DNA of 64,000 nt from Amycolatopsis viridis (lineage in GTDB: Bacteria > Actinomycetota > Actinomycetes > Mycobacteriales > Pseudonocardiaceae): assembly GCF_011758765.1 (NCBI RefSeq), contig NZ_JAANOU010000001.1, positions 4,464,001 through 4,528,000 on the forward strand, written 5' to 3'. Under the pieces are notes generated by a model, which did not search any database, was not told the DNA's origin, and was given only the letters and a program-made list of their open reading frames with translations. The position numbers and the translations under genes are program-made. Numbering within the stretch: position 1 is the first letter of the stretch; every line of letters starts with the position of its first letter. Positions 53,833 to 62,463 of this stretch are shown piece by piece.

Positions 53833-54552
53833 GTGGGACAGCATAGCTCTACTGACCAGCAGAGCGGTATCGGTGTGCTGGACAAGGCCGTCGCCGTGCT
53901 CCAGGCCGTCGCGGAAGATCCGTGCGGGCTGGCGGAACTGTGCAGCCGGACGGGCCTGCCGCGCGCGACTGCGCACCGGCTCGCCGTCGGGCTGGAGGTG
54001 CACCGCCTCCTGCGCCGCGGCCCGGACGGGCGCTGGCGCCCCGGCTCCGCGCTCGCCGAACTGGCCGGCGGCACCGCGGATCCGCTGCTGGACGCGGCGA
54101 GCTCGGTCCTGCCGAAGTTGCGGGACCTCACCGGCGAGAGCGTGCAGCTGTACCGGCGCGACGGGGTCCAGCGGGTGTGCGTGGCGAGCGCGGAACCGAT
54201 GAGCGGCCTGCGCGACACCGTGCCCATCGGCACACGGCTGCCCATGACGGCCGGTTCCGGCGCGAAGGTCCTCGCCGCGTGGTCGGATCCGCACACGCAA
54301 CGGACGGTCCTGGCCGACGCGGTGTTCGGGGAGCGGACCCTGCTCGAGGTCCGGCGCCGCGGCTGGGCGCAGAGCGTGGCCGAGCGCGAGCCGGGCGTGG
54401 CGAGCGTTTCCGCACCGGTACGGGATTCCGCGGGCAACGTCATCGCGGCCGTGTCGGTTTCCGGTCCGGTGGAACGGATCGGGCGCAAGCCGGGGGCGCG
54501 CTGGGCCGCGGATCTGCTCGCGGCGGCGGAGGCGTTGCAGGAACGGCTGTAG
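53833..54552 (+). CDS. ndgR: IclR-family regulator, NdgR/AreB type
   Basis: 239 residues. The N-terminal winged helix is at about 13-75 (DPCGLAELCSRTGLPRATAHRLAVGLE in parts), followed by the IclR effector domain with LRDTVPIGTRLPMTAGSGAKVLAAW. Location beside and divergent from leuC matches NdgR of Streptomyces and AreB of Amycolatopsis, which regulate leucine and other amino-acid genes and link to antibiotic production. Probably leaderless (see the -10 entry). Confidence 0.88.
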   Translation: MGQHSSTDQQSGIGVLDKAVAVLQAVAEDPCGLAELCSRTGLPRATAHRLAVGLEVHRLLRRGPDGRWRPGSALAELAGGTADPLLDAASSVLPKLRDLTGESVQLYRRDGVQRVCVASAEPMSGLRDTVPIGTRLPMTAGSGAKVLAAWSDPHTQRTVLADAVFGERTLLEVRRRGWAQSVAEREPGVASVSAPVRDSAGNVIAAVSVSGPVERIGRKPGARWAADLLAAAEALQERL

Positions 54553-54586
54553 CGCCGAACTGTTCGCACATCCGTTCGATTCGGTG

Positions 54587-54592
54587 TAGCGT
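54587..54592 (+). promoter_or_regulatory. -10 hexamer TAGCGT for the leaderless AlkB-like gene
   Basis: TAGCGT lies 6 nt before ATG 54599; TTCGCA (54563-54568) 18 nt upstream may be the -35. Confidence 0.5.
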
Positions 54593-54598
54593 CGTGGT

Positions 54599-55225
54599 AT
54601 GACCGCAGGGCTGCAGGGGTCGCTGTTCGGTCAGGCCGAGGAATGCTCGCTCGGGTCCCTGACCACGACGCGGCGCACGGAACTGGGCGACGGCGCGTGG
54701 ATCGATCTGCGGCCGGGGTGGCTGACGGGTGCGGACGTCCTGTTCGAGCGCCTGGCGGCGGAGGTGCCCTGGCACGGGGAGCGGCGCCGGATGTACGAGC
54801 GGGTGGTCGACGTGCCCCGGCTGCTGTGCTTCTACGGCGAGGAGGACAGGCTGCCGGACCCGGTGCTGGACGCGGCCCGGGAGGCGCTGAGCCGGCACTA
54901 CGCCGAGGAGCTCGGCGAGCCGTTCCGCACCGCCGGGCTGTGCTTCTACCGCGACGGCCGGGACAGTGTGGCCTGGCACGGCGACACGATCGGCCGCGGT
55001 TCGCGGGAGGACACCATGGTGGCCATCGTGTCGGTGGGCGCGCCGCGGAGCATGCTGCTGCGCTCCCGCGGCGGCGGCCCGGCCGTGCGGCAGCTGCTCG
55101 GCCCCGGCGACCTGATCGTGATGGGGGGTTCGTGCCAGCGGACGTGGGAGCACGCGATCCCGAAGACCAGCAAACCGGTGGGCCCGCGGATCAGCATCCA
55201 GTTCCGGCCCCGCGGGGTGCGCTGA
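54599..55225 (+). CDS. AlkB-like Fe(II)/2-oxoglutarate-dependent dioxygenase
   Basis: 208 residues. The metal triad is visible as H-x-D in WHGDTIGRG (about 125-133) and the distal His in WEHAIPK (about 183-189), with the 2-oxoglutarate Arg in RISIQFRPR near the C-terminus. AlkB enzymes demethylate alkylated bases in DNA or RNA; this could also be an ALKBH8-like variant. No Ada or AlkA gene is next to it. The start is defined by a leaderless promoter pattern. Confidence 0.85.
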   Translation: MTAGLQGSLFGQAEECSLGSLTTTRRTELGDGAWIDLRPGWLTGADVLFERLAAEVPWHGERRRMYERVVDVPRLLCFYGEEDRLPDPVLDAAREALSRHYAEELGEPFRTAGLCFYRDGRDSVAWHGDTIGRGSREDTMVAIVSVGAPRSMLLRSRGGGPAVRQLLGPGDLIVMGGSCQRTWEHAIPKTSKPVGPRISIQFRPRGVR

Positions 55226-55397
55226 CCGCCGGGGCTCCGGTGAGGTCGGCCGAGGAGGAGGACGACCGGGAACAAGTCCCGGGAAAGACAGCAGCTTCTC
55301 CCCCAGTGCGGCCCGCGCGTGGCGGGCAGGTCCGTCGGCGGGGGCATACAGCTTCGGATGCCCTCAGCGACGTGTCGGCATCATCCCGGCAGGGATG

Positions 55398-55991
55398 TCA
55401 GTAGCGCGCCCAGCGGTCGCCGAGCGTGGCCCATTCGGTTTCCCACCGCGCCGCACGACGGCGGTCCAGCACCAGGCGCGTGATCCAGTACGCGGCGCTC
55501 AACGCGAGAGCGGCGACGAGCCAGGCGAAGAGTCCGGCCAGCACACCGGTCGTGGTCGCGTCCGTCTCGGTGATCGGCGCGGGCGTCGGGTTTCCGGCCT
55601 CGTCGATCCACACCGGGATCCGCGCCCCCGCGGTCGCGCCCGGGTCCGCCGGCACGATGCCCGTCTTCGGCTCCCCGCCGTTGTAGGTCCACGCCGCGCG
55701 CACCCCGGCCGAGGTGCTCGTCGAAAACGCGCCCTCGGTGGCCGGCACCGGCGCCGCCGCGTCCTCGACGACCGTCGCGGTCACCAGGTGACGAGAAGCG
55801 TGCTGCTGCTCGGACACCGCCAGCTGGCCCCCGTACGTCCGGGAACCGGTGAACACCGCCAGCGGAATCGCGACCAGGAGCCCCAGCACCACGACCAACA
55901 GCAACGCGGCTTCGACCCGGTCGGACGTTCTGGCCAACGGGTTGCGACCGATGTGCAGGCGCCGCCAGAAACGCCCGAGTGGTCCGGTCAC
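55398..55991 (-). CDS. Two-helix membrane protein of the Rv1733c family
   Basis: 197 residues. A basic N-terminus, one hydrophobic helix (about 28-48), an extracellular loop of about 95 residues with VWIDEAGNPTPAP, a second helix (about 149-170), and an Arg/Trp-rich cytoplasmic tail. This layout and motif match mycobacterial Rv1733c-type proteins of unknown function. AAGGGGG is about 8 nt before GTG 55991. It faces a long intergenic region and is not in an operon. Confidence 0.75.
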   Translation of the reverse strand: MTGPLGRFWRRLHIGRNPLARTSDRVEAALLLVVVLGLLVAIPLAVFTGSRTYGGQLAVSEQQHASRHLVTATVVEDAAAPVPATEGAFSTSTSAGVRAAWTYNGGEPKTGIVPADPGATAGARIPVWIDEAGNPTPAPITETDATTTGVLAGLFAWLVAALALSAAYWITRLVLDRRRAARWETEWATLGDRWARY

Positions 55992-56510
55992 GGTCAGATC
56001 CCCCTTCCTCAGCTACCTCGGCAAGCACAAACGCAATACCTACTGTGCCGCGCCCGTACCCGAATTGGCACCGAAACGAGACCAACACCGCTGTGAGTCG
56101 CCGCTCACAGCGGAACGAGATCGGGATGTATCCATGCTGGCACCGGACAACGCTTGACGGCATCGACCGAAAGGGCTTTCCGCGCCACACCAGTGCCACG
56201 CTGCGTGACCGCATCCACCTGGCGATCGGCGCCTCCGGACGATCAGGCAGCGGATTGCGCACCGGCGACCCCTGGCCACCCCGCCGTCGCCCCTGTTATC
56301 GTCCGGTTGATGTGACGCGGTGATTCCACGATCGCAGAATGCGCGCCCGCGTTACACAATTGCGCAACACTTTTCGTCACACGTTTTTCGTTTCTCCAGG
56401 TGATCGAAATCGGGCAGGATCACGCGTGAGCCTCCACCGAACGAGTGATGACGCGCGTGCCGGGGGCAGTCGGGGTCACCGCGCGTCTCGAGAACACCAC
56501 TGGAGTCACT
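55992..56510. other. Intergenic region of 519 nt with one strong hairpin
   Basis: Separates divergent genes. It is A+T-richer than average near both ends, as expected for promoters. CCGCTGTGAG-TCGCCG-CTCACAGCGG (56088-56113) is a perfect 10-bp stem-loop; TTGCGCAA (about 56359) and repeated TTTTCG-type tracts near 56370-56395 are further features. I see no gene, tRNA or recognised riboswitch. Confidence 0.5.
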
Positions 56511-57212
56511 TTGCGTCAGCCCTTGGGCCGCCTCGCGGCGGCCGTGATCAGCGGTGCGCTGATCACCCTCACCGTGGCGCCGGCCGCGCTCGCCGAAGAG
56601 AGCACGACCCCGGCGACCACCACCACGACCACGGTCACCGCGCCGGAGACCACCACGACGACCAGCTCCGCCGCCACGACCACGACGTCCTCGGCCGCCA
56701 CCACCACGACGACGACCCGGCCTTCGCTGACCAGCAGCCCGGCCACCTCGTCGAGCTCGACGACCCCGGGCACGACGCAGTCGCACGGATCGACCTCGTC
56801 CGGCAGCACGCCCGCGGAGCCGCCCTACGCCGACGACACCGCCTACGGCATCGACCTGGGCGACGGCACCGGTGTGCTGATCATCGCGTGCGCCGCCGGC
56901 GAGCCGGCCGGCGTGCGGTCCCCGGACTTCGACGTCGTCGACGGCCCGTACCAGGAGGAGCAAGACGGCCGGTACTGGGACTACCTGGTCCAGCTGCACG
57001 AGGGCAAGTCCTTCGCCGCCGGCGGCGTCCGGGCGGACTGGACGTGCGCGGGCGTCCCGCAGGGCGGCGGCGCCTCCGGCGGCGGCGTGACCCCCGTCCC
57101 GGGCTCCGGCGGCGCCGGTGACTGGCAGCAGAGCAACGGCGGCCACGCGCAGGTCTCGTTCGCACCCAAGGACGGTGTCGAGACCGGCTTCGGCGGCACG
57201 GCGCGGTTCTGA
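56511..57212 (+). CDS. Secreted protein with Thr-rich linker, function unknown
   Basis: 233 residues from TTG 56511, with GGAG 5 nt before it. A signal peptide (hydrophobic about 10-27, cleaved after A-L-A) is followed by a Thr/Ser-rich low-complexity stretch (about 30-100), then a folded domain (YGIDLGDGTGVLIIACAAGE onward, about 108-175) and a Gly-rich tail with no LPxTG or membrane anchor. The domain type is not recognised. A sortase gene follows after 4 nt, so the two are probably coexpressed. Confidence 0.7.
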   Translation: MRQPLGRLAAAVISGALITLTVAPAALAEESTTPATTTTTTVTAPETTTTTSSAATTTTSSAATTTTTTRPSLTSSPATSSSSTTPGTTQSHGSTSSGSTPAEPPYADDTAYGIDLGDGTGVLIIACAAGEPAGVRSPDFDVVDGPYQEEQDGRYWDYLVQLHEGKSFAAGGVRADWTCAGVPQGGGASGGGVTPVPGSGGAGDWQQSNGGHAQVSFAPKDGVETGFGGTARF

Positions 57213-57216
57213 CGCC

Positions 57217-57816
57217 ATGCGCAACCCGTTCGCCGGCCGGGGCGGCCGCGTTCTCGCGGCCGCCCCGGCGGTCCTGCTCGCCCTCGCCCTCACCGGCTGC
57301 GGTTCCGATCCCGCACCGGCGCAGGCGGCACCGCCCGCCACGTCGGTCCCGGTGACCAAGCCCTACGACAAGCTGCGGCCCACCCAGGTCCGGATCCCGA
57401 AGATCGGCGCCGAGTCCTCGCTCATCTCGGTCGCGGTCAACAAGGACGGCCAGATCGCGGTGCCGTCGGTGGACAAGCCGATGCAGGCCGCCTGGTACCG
57501 CCTGTCCCCCGTGCCCGGGGACCTCGGCCCGGCGATCATCCTGGGCCACGTCGACGGCAACCACCAGCCCGGTGTCTTCGCCAAGCTCAAGGACGTCCGG
57601 CCGGGCGACGAGATCTTCGTCGAGCGCAGCGACGGACAGCAGCTGAAGTTCGTGGTCGACCACACCACGCAGGTGCCCAAGGACCGGTTCCCGCAGGACG
57701 CGGTCTACGGCAACACCGACCGGCCGCAGCTGCGGCTCATCACGTGCGGCGGCGTGTTCGACCACGCCGAGCACAGCTACGTCGACAACATCGTCGTCTA
57801 CGCGAACCTGGCGTGA
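57217..57816 (+). CDS. Class F-like sortase with lipoprotein signal
   Basis: 199 residues. The signal ends L-A-L-T-G-C-G, a lipobox, so the mature enzyme is probably a membrane lipoprotein. The sortase core has VRIPKIGAESSL, catalytic His in ILGHVDGN (about 110-117) and catalytic Cys in LITCGGVFD (about 175-183). The usual positively charged third residue cannot be placed with certainty. Class F sortases of actinobacteria attach proteins to the wall. No LPxTG protein is visible in this window. It converges on an acetyltransferase gene. Confidence 0.83.
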   Translation: MRNPFAGRGGRVLAAAPAVLLALALTGCGSDPAPAQAAPPATSVPVTKPYDKLRPTQVRIPKIGAESSLISVAVNKDGQIAVPSVDKPMQAAWYRLSPVPGDLGPAIILGHVDGNHQPGVFAKLKDVRPGDEIFVERSDGQQLKFVVDHTTQVPKDRFPQDAVYGNTDRPQLRLITCGGVFDHAEHSYVDNIVVYANLA

Positions 57817-57819
57817 CCT

Positions 57820-57852
57820 CCGGTGGTGCCGCCGCCCGCGCGGCACCACCGG
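57820..57852. terminator. Terminator between the sortase and AAC(2')-like genes
   Basis: CCGGTGGTGCCGC and GCGGCACCACCGG (13 bp) form a perfect stem around a 7-nt loop between convergent genes. Confidence 0.85.
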
Positions 57853-57853
57853 C

Positions 57854-58387
57854 TCACCAGACGTCCCCGTCGCGCCAGTCGCACGTCAGCTCGCCATCGA
57901 GGTCGAGCGGTGCGGAGACCGGGAGCACGAAAACGCCACCCGCTTCCTCGGGGGTCGGCGTGGTCCCGGACGGCGTGAGCGCGGACAGCGGCCCGCGCCA
58001 GCACGACCAGCCGCGCGCGCGGTAGAACGGGATCGCCTCGTCCGCCGCACCGAGCGCACCCACCTCGTACGCCTCGCGAATCACCCGCTCCAGCGGCGCC
58101 ATCACCGCGCCCCCGTGGCCGCGCCGCCGGCGGTCCGCGCGCACGCCGACCGCCTCCACGTACCCGGCGCGCCACGCGCGCCCCTGGTGCACCAGCCTGC
58201 GCTGCACGACGGACGCGTGGGCCACCAGCTCACCGCCTTCCCAGAGCACCGCGTGCACACCGCCCAGGGCGTGCTCCCAGTCGTGCTCGGACAGGTCGCC
58301 CTCGAAGACGTCGGACAGCAGCGCCCGGACCTGGCGGAGAACCGCGGCACCGAGATCGGCGGTGTGGGCGACGAGGAGCTCGGACAT
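57854..58387 (-). CDS. Aminoglycoside 2'-N-acetyltransferase (AAC(2')-I) family protein
   Basis: 177 residues. The sequence follows the mycobacterial AAC(2')-I pattern closely: SEHDWEHALGGVHAVLW, AHASVVQRRL, GYVEAVGVRADRR (acetyl-CoA motif), YRARGWSCWRGP and the end CDWRDGDVW. These are intrinsic chromosomal enzymes in mycobacteria that acetylate aminoglycosides; their native substrate may be different. I used ATG 58387 with GGAAG in front; a GTG 39 nt upstream is possible. No other resistance gene is nearby. Confidence 0.85.
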   Translation of the reverse strand: MSELLVAHTADLGAAVLRQVRALLSDVFEGDLSEHDWEHALGGVHAVLWEGGELVAHASVVQRRLVHQGRAWRAGYVEAVGVRADRRRRGHGGAVMAPLERVIREAYEVGALGAADEAIPFYRARGWSCWRGPLSALTPSGTTPTPEEAGGVFVLPVSAPLDLDGELTCDWRDGDVW

Positions 58388-58470
58388 CTTCCGGACACCA
58401 ATCGGGACGGTGGGGTCGCTCACCACGATTGTCCATCGTGGACGAGCGAACTCCCTTGCGGCGCAATGGA

Positions 58471-58506
58471 AAAAGGTCCGCCAGCCGCATGGCTGGCGGA
58501 CCTTTT
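58471..58506 (-). terminator. Terminator after tRNA-Glu
   Basis: A perfect 16-bp stem (58471-58486 with 58491-58506) with a GCAT loop and T-tract on the tRNA strand, 6 nt past the tRNA end. Confidence 0.9.
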
Positions 58507-58511
58507 CGATG

Positions 58512-58584
58512 TACCCCCGATGGGATTCGAACCCACGCTACCGGCGTGAGAGGCCGGCGTCCTAGGCCGCTAGACGACGGGGGC
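58512..58584 (-). tRNA. tRNA-Glu (anticodon CTC)
   Basis: 73 nt. Acceptor GCCCCCG pairs with CGGGGGT, discriminator A. The anticodon stem C-C-G-G-C encloses C-T-C-T-C-A-C with anticodon CTC, and the T-arm has GGTTCGAATC. CCA is not encoded. It decodes GAG, the dominant Glu codon here. Confidence 0.95.
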
Positions 58585-58639
58585 TAGGTCTTCCGTGTTG
58601 CGAGAGAGATCTTACCAGAGCGGTTTTTCCCTCTTGCAG

Positions 58640-58711
58640 CTGGGGTACCAGGACTCGAACCTAGACTAACAGAGCCAGAATCTGTCGTGCTGCCAATTAC
58701 ACCATACCCCA
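58640..58711 (-). tRNA. tRNA-Gln (anticodon CTG)
   Basis: 72 nt. Acceptor TGGGGTA pairs with TACCCCA, discriminator G. The anticodon loop carries CTG (between ACAGATT and GCTCTGT), and the T-arm has GGTTCGAGTCC. It precedes tRNA-Glu and lies near gltX. In actinobacteria this tRNA is first charged with Glu by GltX and then amidated (family knowledge). Confidence 0.95.
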
Positions 58712-58804
58712 ACGGTTCGCCCCTCCGATTCGCGACTCGGAGCAGCTCCGCTGGGAAGAAATATAGCCCAGGCCCGTCAGCGGTGCGTAACCGGGGGGTG
58801 GGGT

Positions 58805-59596
58805 TCAGCGCTGCGCGGGCACCCCGATCATGGCGAACTCGCTGACCAGCAGCTGCGGGAGCTCGTCGAGGCCGCCGATGACGTGCACGCCGTCCGGCAC
58901 CTCCGGCTCGCCGCCACTGCGGTCGAGCCAGATGCCCTCGAGCCCGGCGTCCCGGGCACCGACGGCGTCGGTGTGCAGCTTGTCACCGACGTGGGCGGCC
59001 TCACCCGGGTCGCAGTCGAGCACCGCGCAGACCGAGTGGAACATCACCGGATCCGGCTTGGCGGCACCCACCTCCCCCGCGATGGCCAGGTGGTCGAAGA
59101 ACCGGGTCAGCCCGAGATCGGCCAGCTTGGCCCGCTGGTGCGCGCCCGAGGCGTTGGTCACCGCGGCGATGAGGACGTCCGCGGCGCGCAGCCACTCCAG
59201 GCACGGCAGGACGTCGTCGAACAGCCGCCACGACCGGCGCAGCACCTCCTTGCGACGGCACTCGAACCGGGTCACGTCCTCCGGTTCCACCACGATGCCG
59301 ATCTCGGCGAGGAAGTACTGGGTGCGCCGGTGGTGCATGCAGGCGTAGTCGATCTCACCCGCGACGACCTGGGCGACGTGCCAGTCGGTGATCCGCTCCC
59401 ACAGCGGCCACATGTCATCGCGGCCGAGGAGCAACGACAGCGCCCGCTTGCCGGCCGACGTGAAGTCGATCAGCGTGTCGTCGATGTCCAGGCACACCAG
59501 CCGCAGCCGGGACGGTCTCCACGGATCCGCCGGGTCCCCCAGACCAGGCTCGGGGACACGGACGCGGGTAGGTGTGCCGGGACGCGCGAAATCCAC
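58805..59596 (-). CDS. HAD-superfamily hydrolase
   Basis: 263 residues. Motif I LVCLDIDDTLIDF (about 33-45) has the nucleophile Asp, motif II AAVTNASGAHQ (about 143-153), motif III Lys in GAAKPDP (about 177-183) and motif IV HVGDKLHTDAVGARDAG. It has the YjjG/pyrimidine-nucleotidase or epoxide-hydrolase-like layout with an alpha-helical cap at about 50-125. The substrate is unknown. TAGCCT lies 6 nt before GTG 59596 with no ribosome site, so it is likely leaderless. Confidence 0.85.
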   Translation of the reverse strand: MDFARPGTPTRVRVPEPGLGDPADPWRPSRLRLVCLDIDDTLIDFTSAGKRALSLLLGRDDMWPLWERITDWHVAQVVAGEIDYACMHHRRTQYFLAEIGIVVEPEDVTRFECRRKEVLRRSWRLFDDVLPCLEWLRAADVLIAAVTNASGAHQRAKLADLGLTRFFDHLAIAGEVGAAKPDPVMFHSVCAVLDCDPGEAAHVGDKLHTDAVGARDAGLEGIWLDRSGGEPEVPDGVHVIGGLDELPQLLVSEFAMIGVPAQR

Positions 59597-59602
59597 CCAG
59601 CG

Positions 59603-59608
59603 AGGCTA
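59603..59608 (-). promoter_or_regulatory. -10 hexamer TAGCCT for the leaderless HAD gene
   Basis: TAGCCT lies 6 nt before GTG 59596. Confidence 0.5.
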
Positions 59609-59676
59609 GGCGAGAACTACGCTGAGCGGTTCGGCCGACAAGGTGATTCAGCGTGTCGATTCCACGGCCGCTGCTT

Positions 59677-61158
59677 CTACTCTGCGTTGACGGGCAGAGC
59701 GTTACGCAGTCGTCCGAGTGAAACTTCGCGCCCGAGCAGCTCCATCGATTCATACAACGGCGGCGACACGGTGCGACCGGTGATCGCGACGCGAACCGGG
59801 GCGAAAGCCTTGCGCGGCTTGAGTCCGAGACCGTCCACCAGGGCGTCCTTGAGCGCCTGCTCGATCGCCGCGGTCTCCCACGACGGCAGTGCCTCCAGCG
59901 CCGCGATCGACGCGCGCAGCACCGGCTCGGCGTCCGGCTTGAGGTTCTTGGCCGCCGCGTCCTCCTCGGGCGCGAACTCCTCCTCCGGCACGAACAGGAA
60001 CCGCACCAGCGGCGCAGCGTCGCCGAGCACCGTCACGCGCTCCTGCACCAGCGGCGCGATGGTGCGCCACTTGGTCATCTGCTCCGCGGACGGCTCGGCG
60101 GGCAGCACACCGGCGGCCTGGAGGTAGGGCACCACGCGCTGCACGAAGTCCTCGGCATCCAGCGCGCGGACGTGCACGCCGTTGATCGCCTCCGCCTTCT
60201 TCACGTCGAACCGGGCCGGGTTGGCGCTCACCTTGGAGATCTCGAACGCATGCACCAGCTCGTCCACGGTGAACGTGTCGCGGTCGTCGGCGATCGACCA
60301 GCCGAGCAGCGCCAGGTAGTTCAGCAGGCCCTCGCGGATGAAGCCGCGATCGCGGTAGTTGAACAGGTTGGACTGCGGGTCCCGTTTGGACAGTTTTCGG
60401 TTGCCCTCGCCCATGACGTACGGCAGGTGACCGAACTGCGGGGTGAACGCGGCGACACCGATCCGCTCCAGCGCCCGGTACAACGCGATCTGCCGGGGCG
60501 TGGACGGGAGCAGGTCCTCCCCGCGCAGCACGTGCGTGATGCGCATCAGGGCGTCGTCGACCGGGTTGGTCAGCGTGTACAGCGGATCGCCGTTCGCCCG
60601 CACCAGGACCGGGTCCGGAATCGATCCGGCCGGGAAGCTGATGTCCCCGCGCACCAGGTCGTGCCAGGCCAGGTCCTCCTCAGGCATCCGCAGGCGCAGC
60701 ACCGGCGCGCGACCCTCGGCGCGGTAGGCCGCGCGCTGCTCGTCGGTGAGGTCGCGGTCGAAGTTGTCGTAGCCCAGCTTCGGGTCCTGACCCGCGGCCT
60801 TGCGGCGCTCCTCGACCTCCTCGTTGGTCGAGAACGCCTCGTACAGCTCACCGGCCTCGAGCAGCCGGCGCGCGACGTCGGCGTAGATGTCGCGGCGCTC
60901 GCTCTGCCGGTACGGGCCGTACTCGCCGCCGGCGTCCGGGCCCTCGTCCCAGTCCAGACCGAGCCAGCGCAGCGCCTCGAGCAGCTGCTGGTACGACTCC
61001 TCGCTGTCCCGGGCGGCGTCGGTGTCCTCGATGCGGAACACCAGGCTGCCGCCGTGGTGCCGGGCGAAGGCCCAGTTGAACAGCGCCGTGCGGATGAGCC
61101 CCACGTGCGGGGTTCCGGTGGGCGACGGGCAGAAGCGGGCGCGGACTGTCTCAGTCAT
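59677..61158 (-). CDS. gltX: Glutamate-tRNA ligase
   Basis: 493 residues. Class I synthetase: [19 protein letters not shown] carries the HIGH-type motif as H-V-G-L (about 18-21), and KLSKRDP (about 254-260) is the KMSKS-type loop. The C-terminal helical anticodon-binding region follows. In actinobacteria it is typically non-discriminating and also charges tRNA-Gln. The two tRNA genes lie downstream. TAGGCT lies 9 nt before the ATG. Confidence 0.96.
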   Translation of the reverse strand: MTETVRARFCPSPTGTPHVGLIRTALFNWAFARHHGGSLVFRIEDTDAARDSEESYQQLLEALRWLGLDWDEGPDAGGEYGPYRQSERRDIYADVARRLLEAGELYEAFSTNEEVEERRKAAGQDPKLGYDNFDRDLTDEQRAAYRAEGRAPVLRLRMPEEDLAWHDLVRGDISFPAGSIPDPVLVRANGDPLYTLTNPVDDALMRITHVLRGEDLLPSTPRQIALYRALERIGVAAFTPQFGHLPYVMGEGNRKLSKRDPQSNLFNYRDRGFIREGLLNYLALLGWSIADDRDTFTVDELVHAFEISKVSANPARFDVKKAEAINGVHVRALDAEDFVQRVVPYLQAAGVLPAEPSAEQMTKWRTIAPLVQERVTVLGDAAPLVRFLFVPEEEFAPEEDAAAKNLKPDAEPVLRASIAALEALPSWETAAIEQALKDALVDGLGLKPRKAFAPVRVAITGRTVSPPLYESMELLGREVSLGRLRNALPVNAE

Positions 61159-61167
61159 AACCCGTTC

Positions 61168-61173
61168 AGCCTA
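61168..61173 (-). promoter_or_regulatory. -10 hexamer TAGGCT of gltX (near-leaderless)
   Basis: TAGGCT lies 9 nt before the gltX ATG, implying a leader of only a few nucleotides or none. Confidence 0.4.
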
Positions 61174-61212
61174 TCCCGCTTGACCAGTCATCCGGAGAGC
61201 GCCATGCTGGTG

Positions 61213-61235
61213 TTATTCAACATCAGATGAATTAA
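61213..61235 (+). promoter_or_regulatory. A+T-rich palindrome upstream of the FAD monooxygenase gene
   Basis: TTATTCA (61213-61219) and TGAATTAA (61228-61235) form an inverted repeat with an 8-nt centre in an unusually A+T-rich stretch; the right arm ends at the AAGGGG ribosome site. Its size suits a MarR- or TetR-type regulator. Confidence 0.45.
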
Positions 61236-61248
61236 GGGGTTGTCCGGG

Positions 61249-62463
61249 ATGGAAGAGCGCACGACCTGTCTCATCGCCGGTGGCGGACCGGCCGGAATGG
61301 TGCTGGGGCTGCTGCTCGCGCGGGCCGGGGTCGAGGTGACGGTCCTGGAAAAGCACGCCGATTTCCTGCGTGACTTCCGCGGCGACACGGTGCACCCGTC
61401 GACACTCCAGCTGCTGGACGAGCTGGGCCTTGGCGAGAAGTTCGGCAAGCTGCCGCAGAGCAGGCTGGACACCGTGTCGCTGCCGGGGCCGCCCGCGCTG
61501 ACGATCGCCGACTTCCGCAAGCTCAAGGTGGCGCACCCCTACGTGGCGATGGTGCCGCAGTGGGACCTGCTGGACCTGCTGGCCGACGCGGGACGGGCCG
61601 AGCCGGCGTTCCACCTGCGGATGAACACCGAGGTGGTCTCGCTGATCCGGGAGGCCGGCCGGGTGGCCGGGGTGCGGTACCGGACGGCGGACGGGACGAC
61701 CGGCGAGATCCGCGCGGAGGTCACCATCGGCTGCGACGGACGCTGGTCGGTGGTCCGGCAGGACGCCGGACTACGGCCGCGCGAGTTCCCGGTGCCGGTG
61801 GACACGTGGTGGTTCCGGCTGCCGCGGTACGACCACGACGAGGCCCGGCTGACACCCTCGATGCACCACGGTCATTTCGCGGTCGTCATCCCGCGGGACG
61901 GCTACTTCCAGGTCGCCTACCTGGCGGCGAAGGGGCTGGACGCGCAGTTGCGGGCGGACGGGGTGGCGGCGTTCCGCAACCGGATCCGCACGGTGCTGCC
62001 GCAGCTGGCGGACCGGGTGGACGCGATCACCGCCATGGACGACGTGAAACACCTGGATGTACGGCTGAACCTGGTGCCCCGGTGGCACAGTGCGGGCGTG
62101 CTGTGCATCGGCGACGCCGCGCACGCGATGTCGCCCGTGGGCGGGTTCGGGATCAACCTGGCGGTACAGGACGCCGTGGCCACGGCCCGGTTGCTGGCCG
62201 GCCCGCTGCGGCGCGGACGGGTGAGCGGACGGGACCTCGCGCGCGTCCAGCGCCGCCGGGTGGTGCCGACGATGCTGGTGCAGGCCATCCAGCGCGCCAT
62301 GCACCGGGTGGTGATCCGCCCGGTGATCGAGGGCCGCCGGAACGGGCCGCCGCGCGCGCTGGTGGCGATGATGAACGCGGTACCGGCCGCGCGGTTCGTT
62401 CCCGCCTACCTGGCCGGGGTGGGCTTGCTGCCGGAGCACGCACCGGACTGGGCGCGACGCTGA
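61249..62463 (+). CDS. FAD-dependent aromatic-hydroxylase-type monooxygenase
   Basis: 404 residues. N-terminal FAD dinucleotide motif IAGGGPAGMVLGLLLARAG (about 9-27), FRGDTVHPST (about 45-54), the IGCDGRWSVVR motif (about 161-171) and the second FAD motif GDAAHAMSPVGGFGINLAVQDA (in parts, about 285-305) define PHBH-type enzymes. The substrate is unknown; such enzymes act on phenols or polyketides. ATG 61249 follows AAGGGG at 9 nt. The gene diverges from gltX with no clear operon partners. Confidence 0.87.
   Translation: MEERTTCLIAGGGPAGMVLGLLLARAGVEVTVLEKHADFLRDFRGDTVHPSTLQLLDELGLGEKFGKLPQSRLDTVSLPGPPALTIADFRKLKVAHPYVAMVPQWDLLDLLADAGRAEPAFHLRMNTEVVSLIREAGRVAGVRYRTADGTTGEIRAEVTIGCDGRWSVVRQDAGLRPREFPVPVDTWWFRLPRYDHDEARLTPSMHHGHFAVVIPRDGYFQVAYLAAKGLDAQLRADGVAAFRNRIRTVLPQLADRVDAITAMDDVKHLDVRLNLVPRWHSAGVLCIGDAAHAMSPVGGFGINLAVQDAVATARLLAGPLRRGRVSGRDLARVQRRRVVPTMLVQAIQRAMHRVVIRPVIEGRRNGPPRALVAMMNAVPAARFVPAYLAGVGLLPEHAPDWARR

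Noticed and set aside
58512-58711. Phage attachment site in the tRNA pair
   Set aside because: Both tRNAs are intact and no repeated tRNA 3' end or integrase gene is visible in the window.
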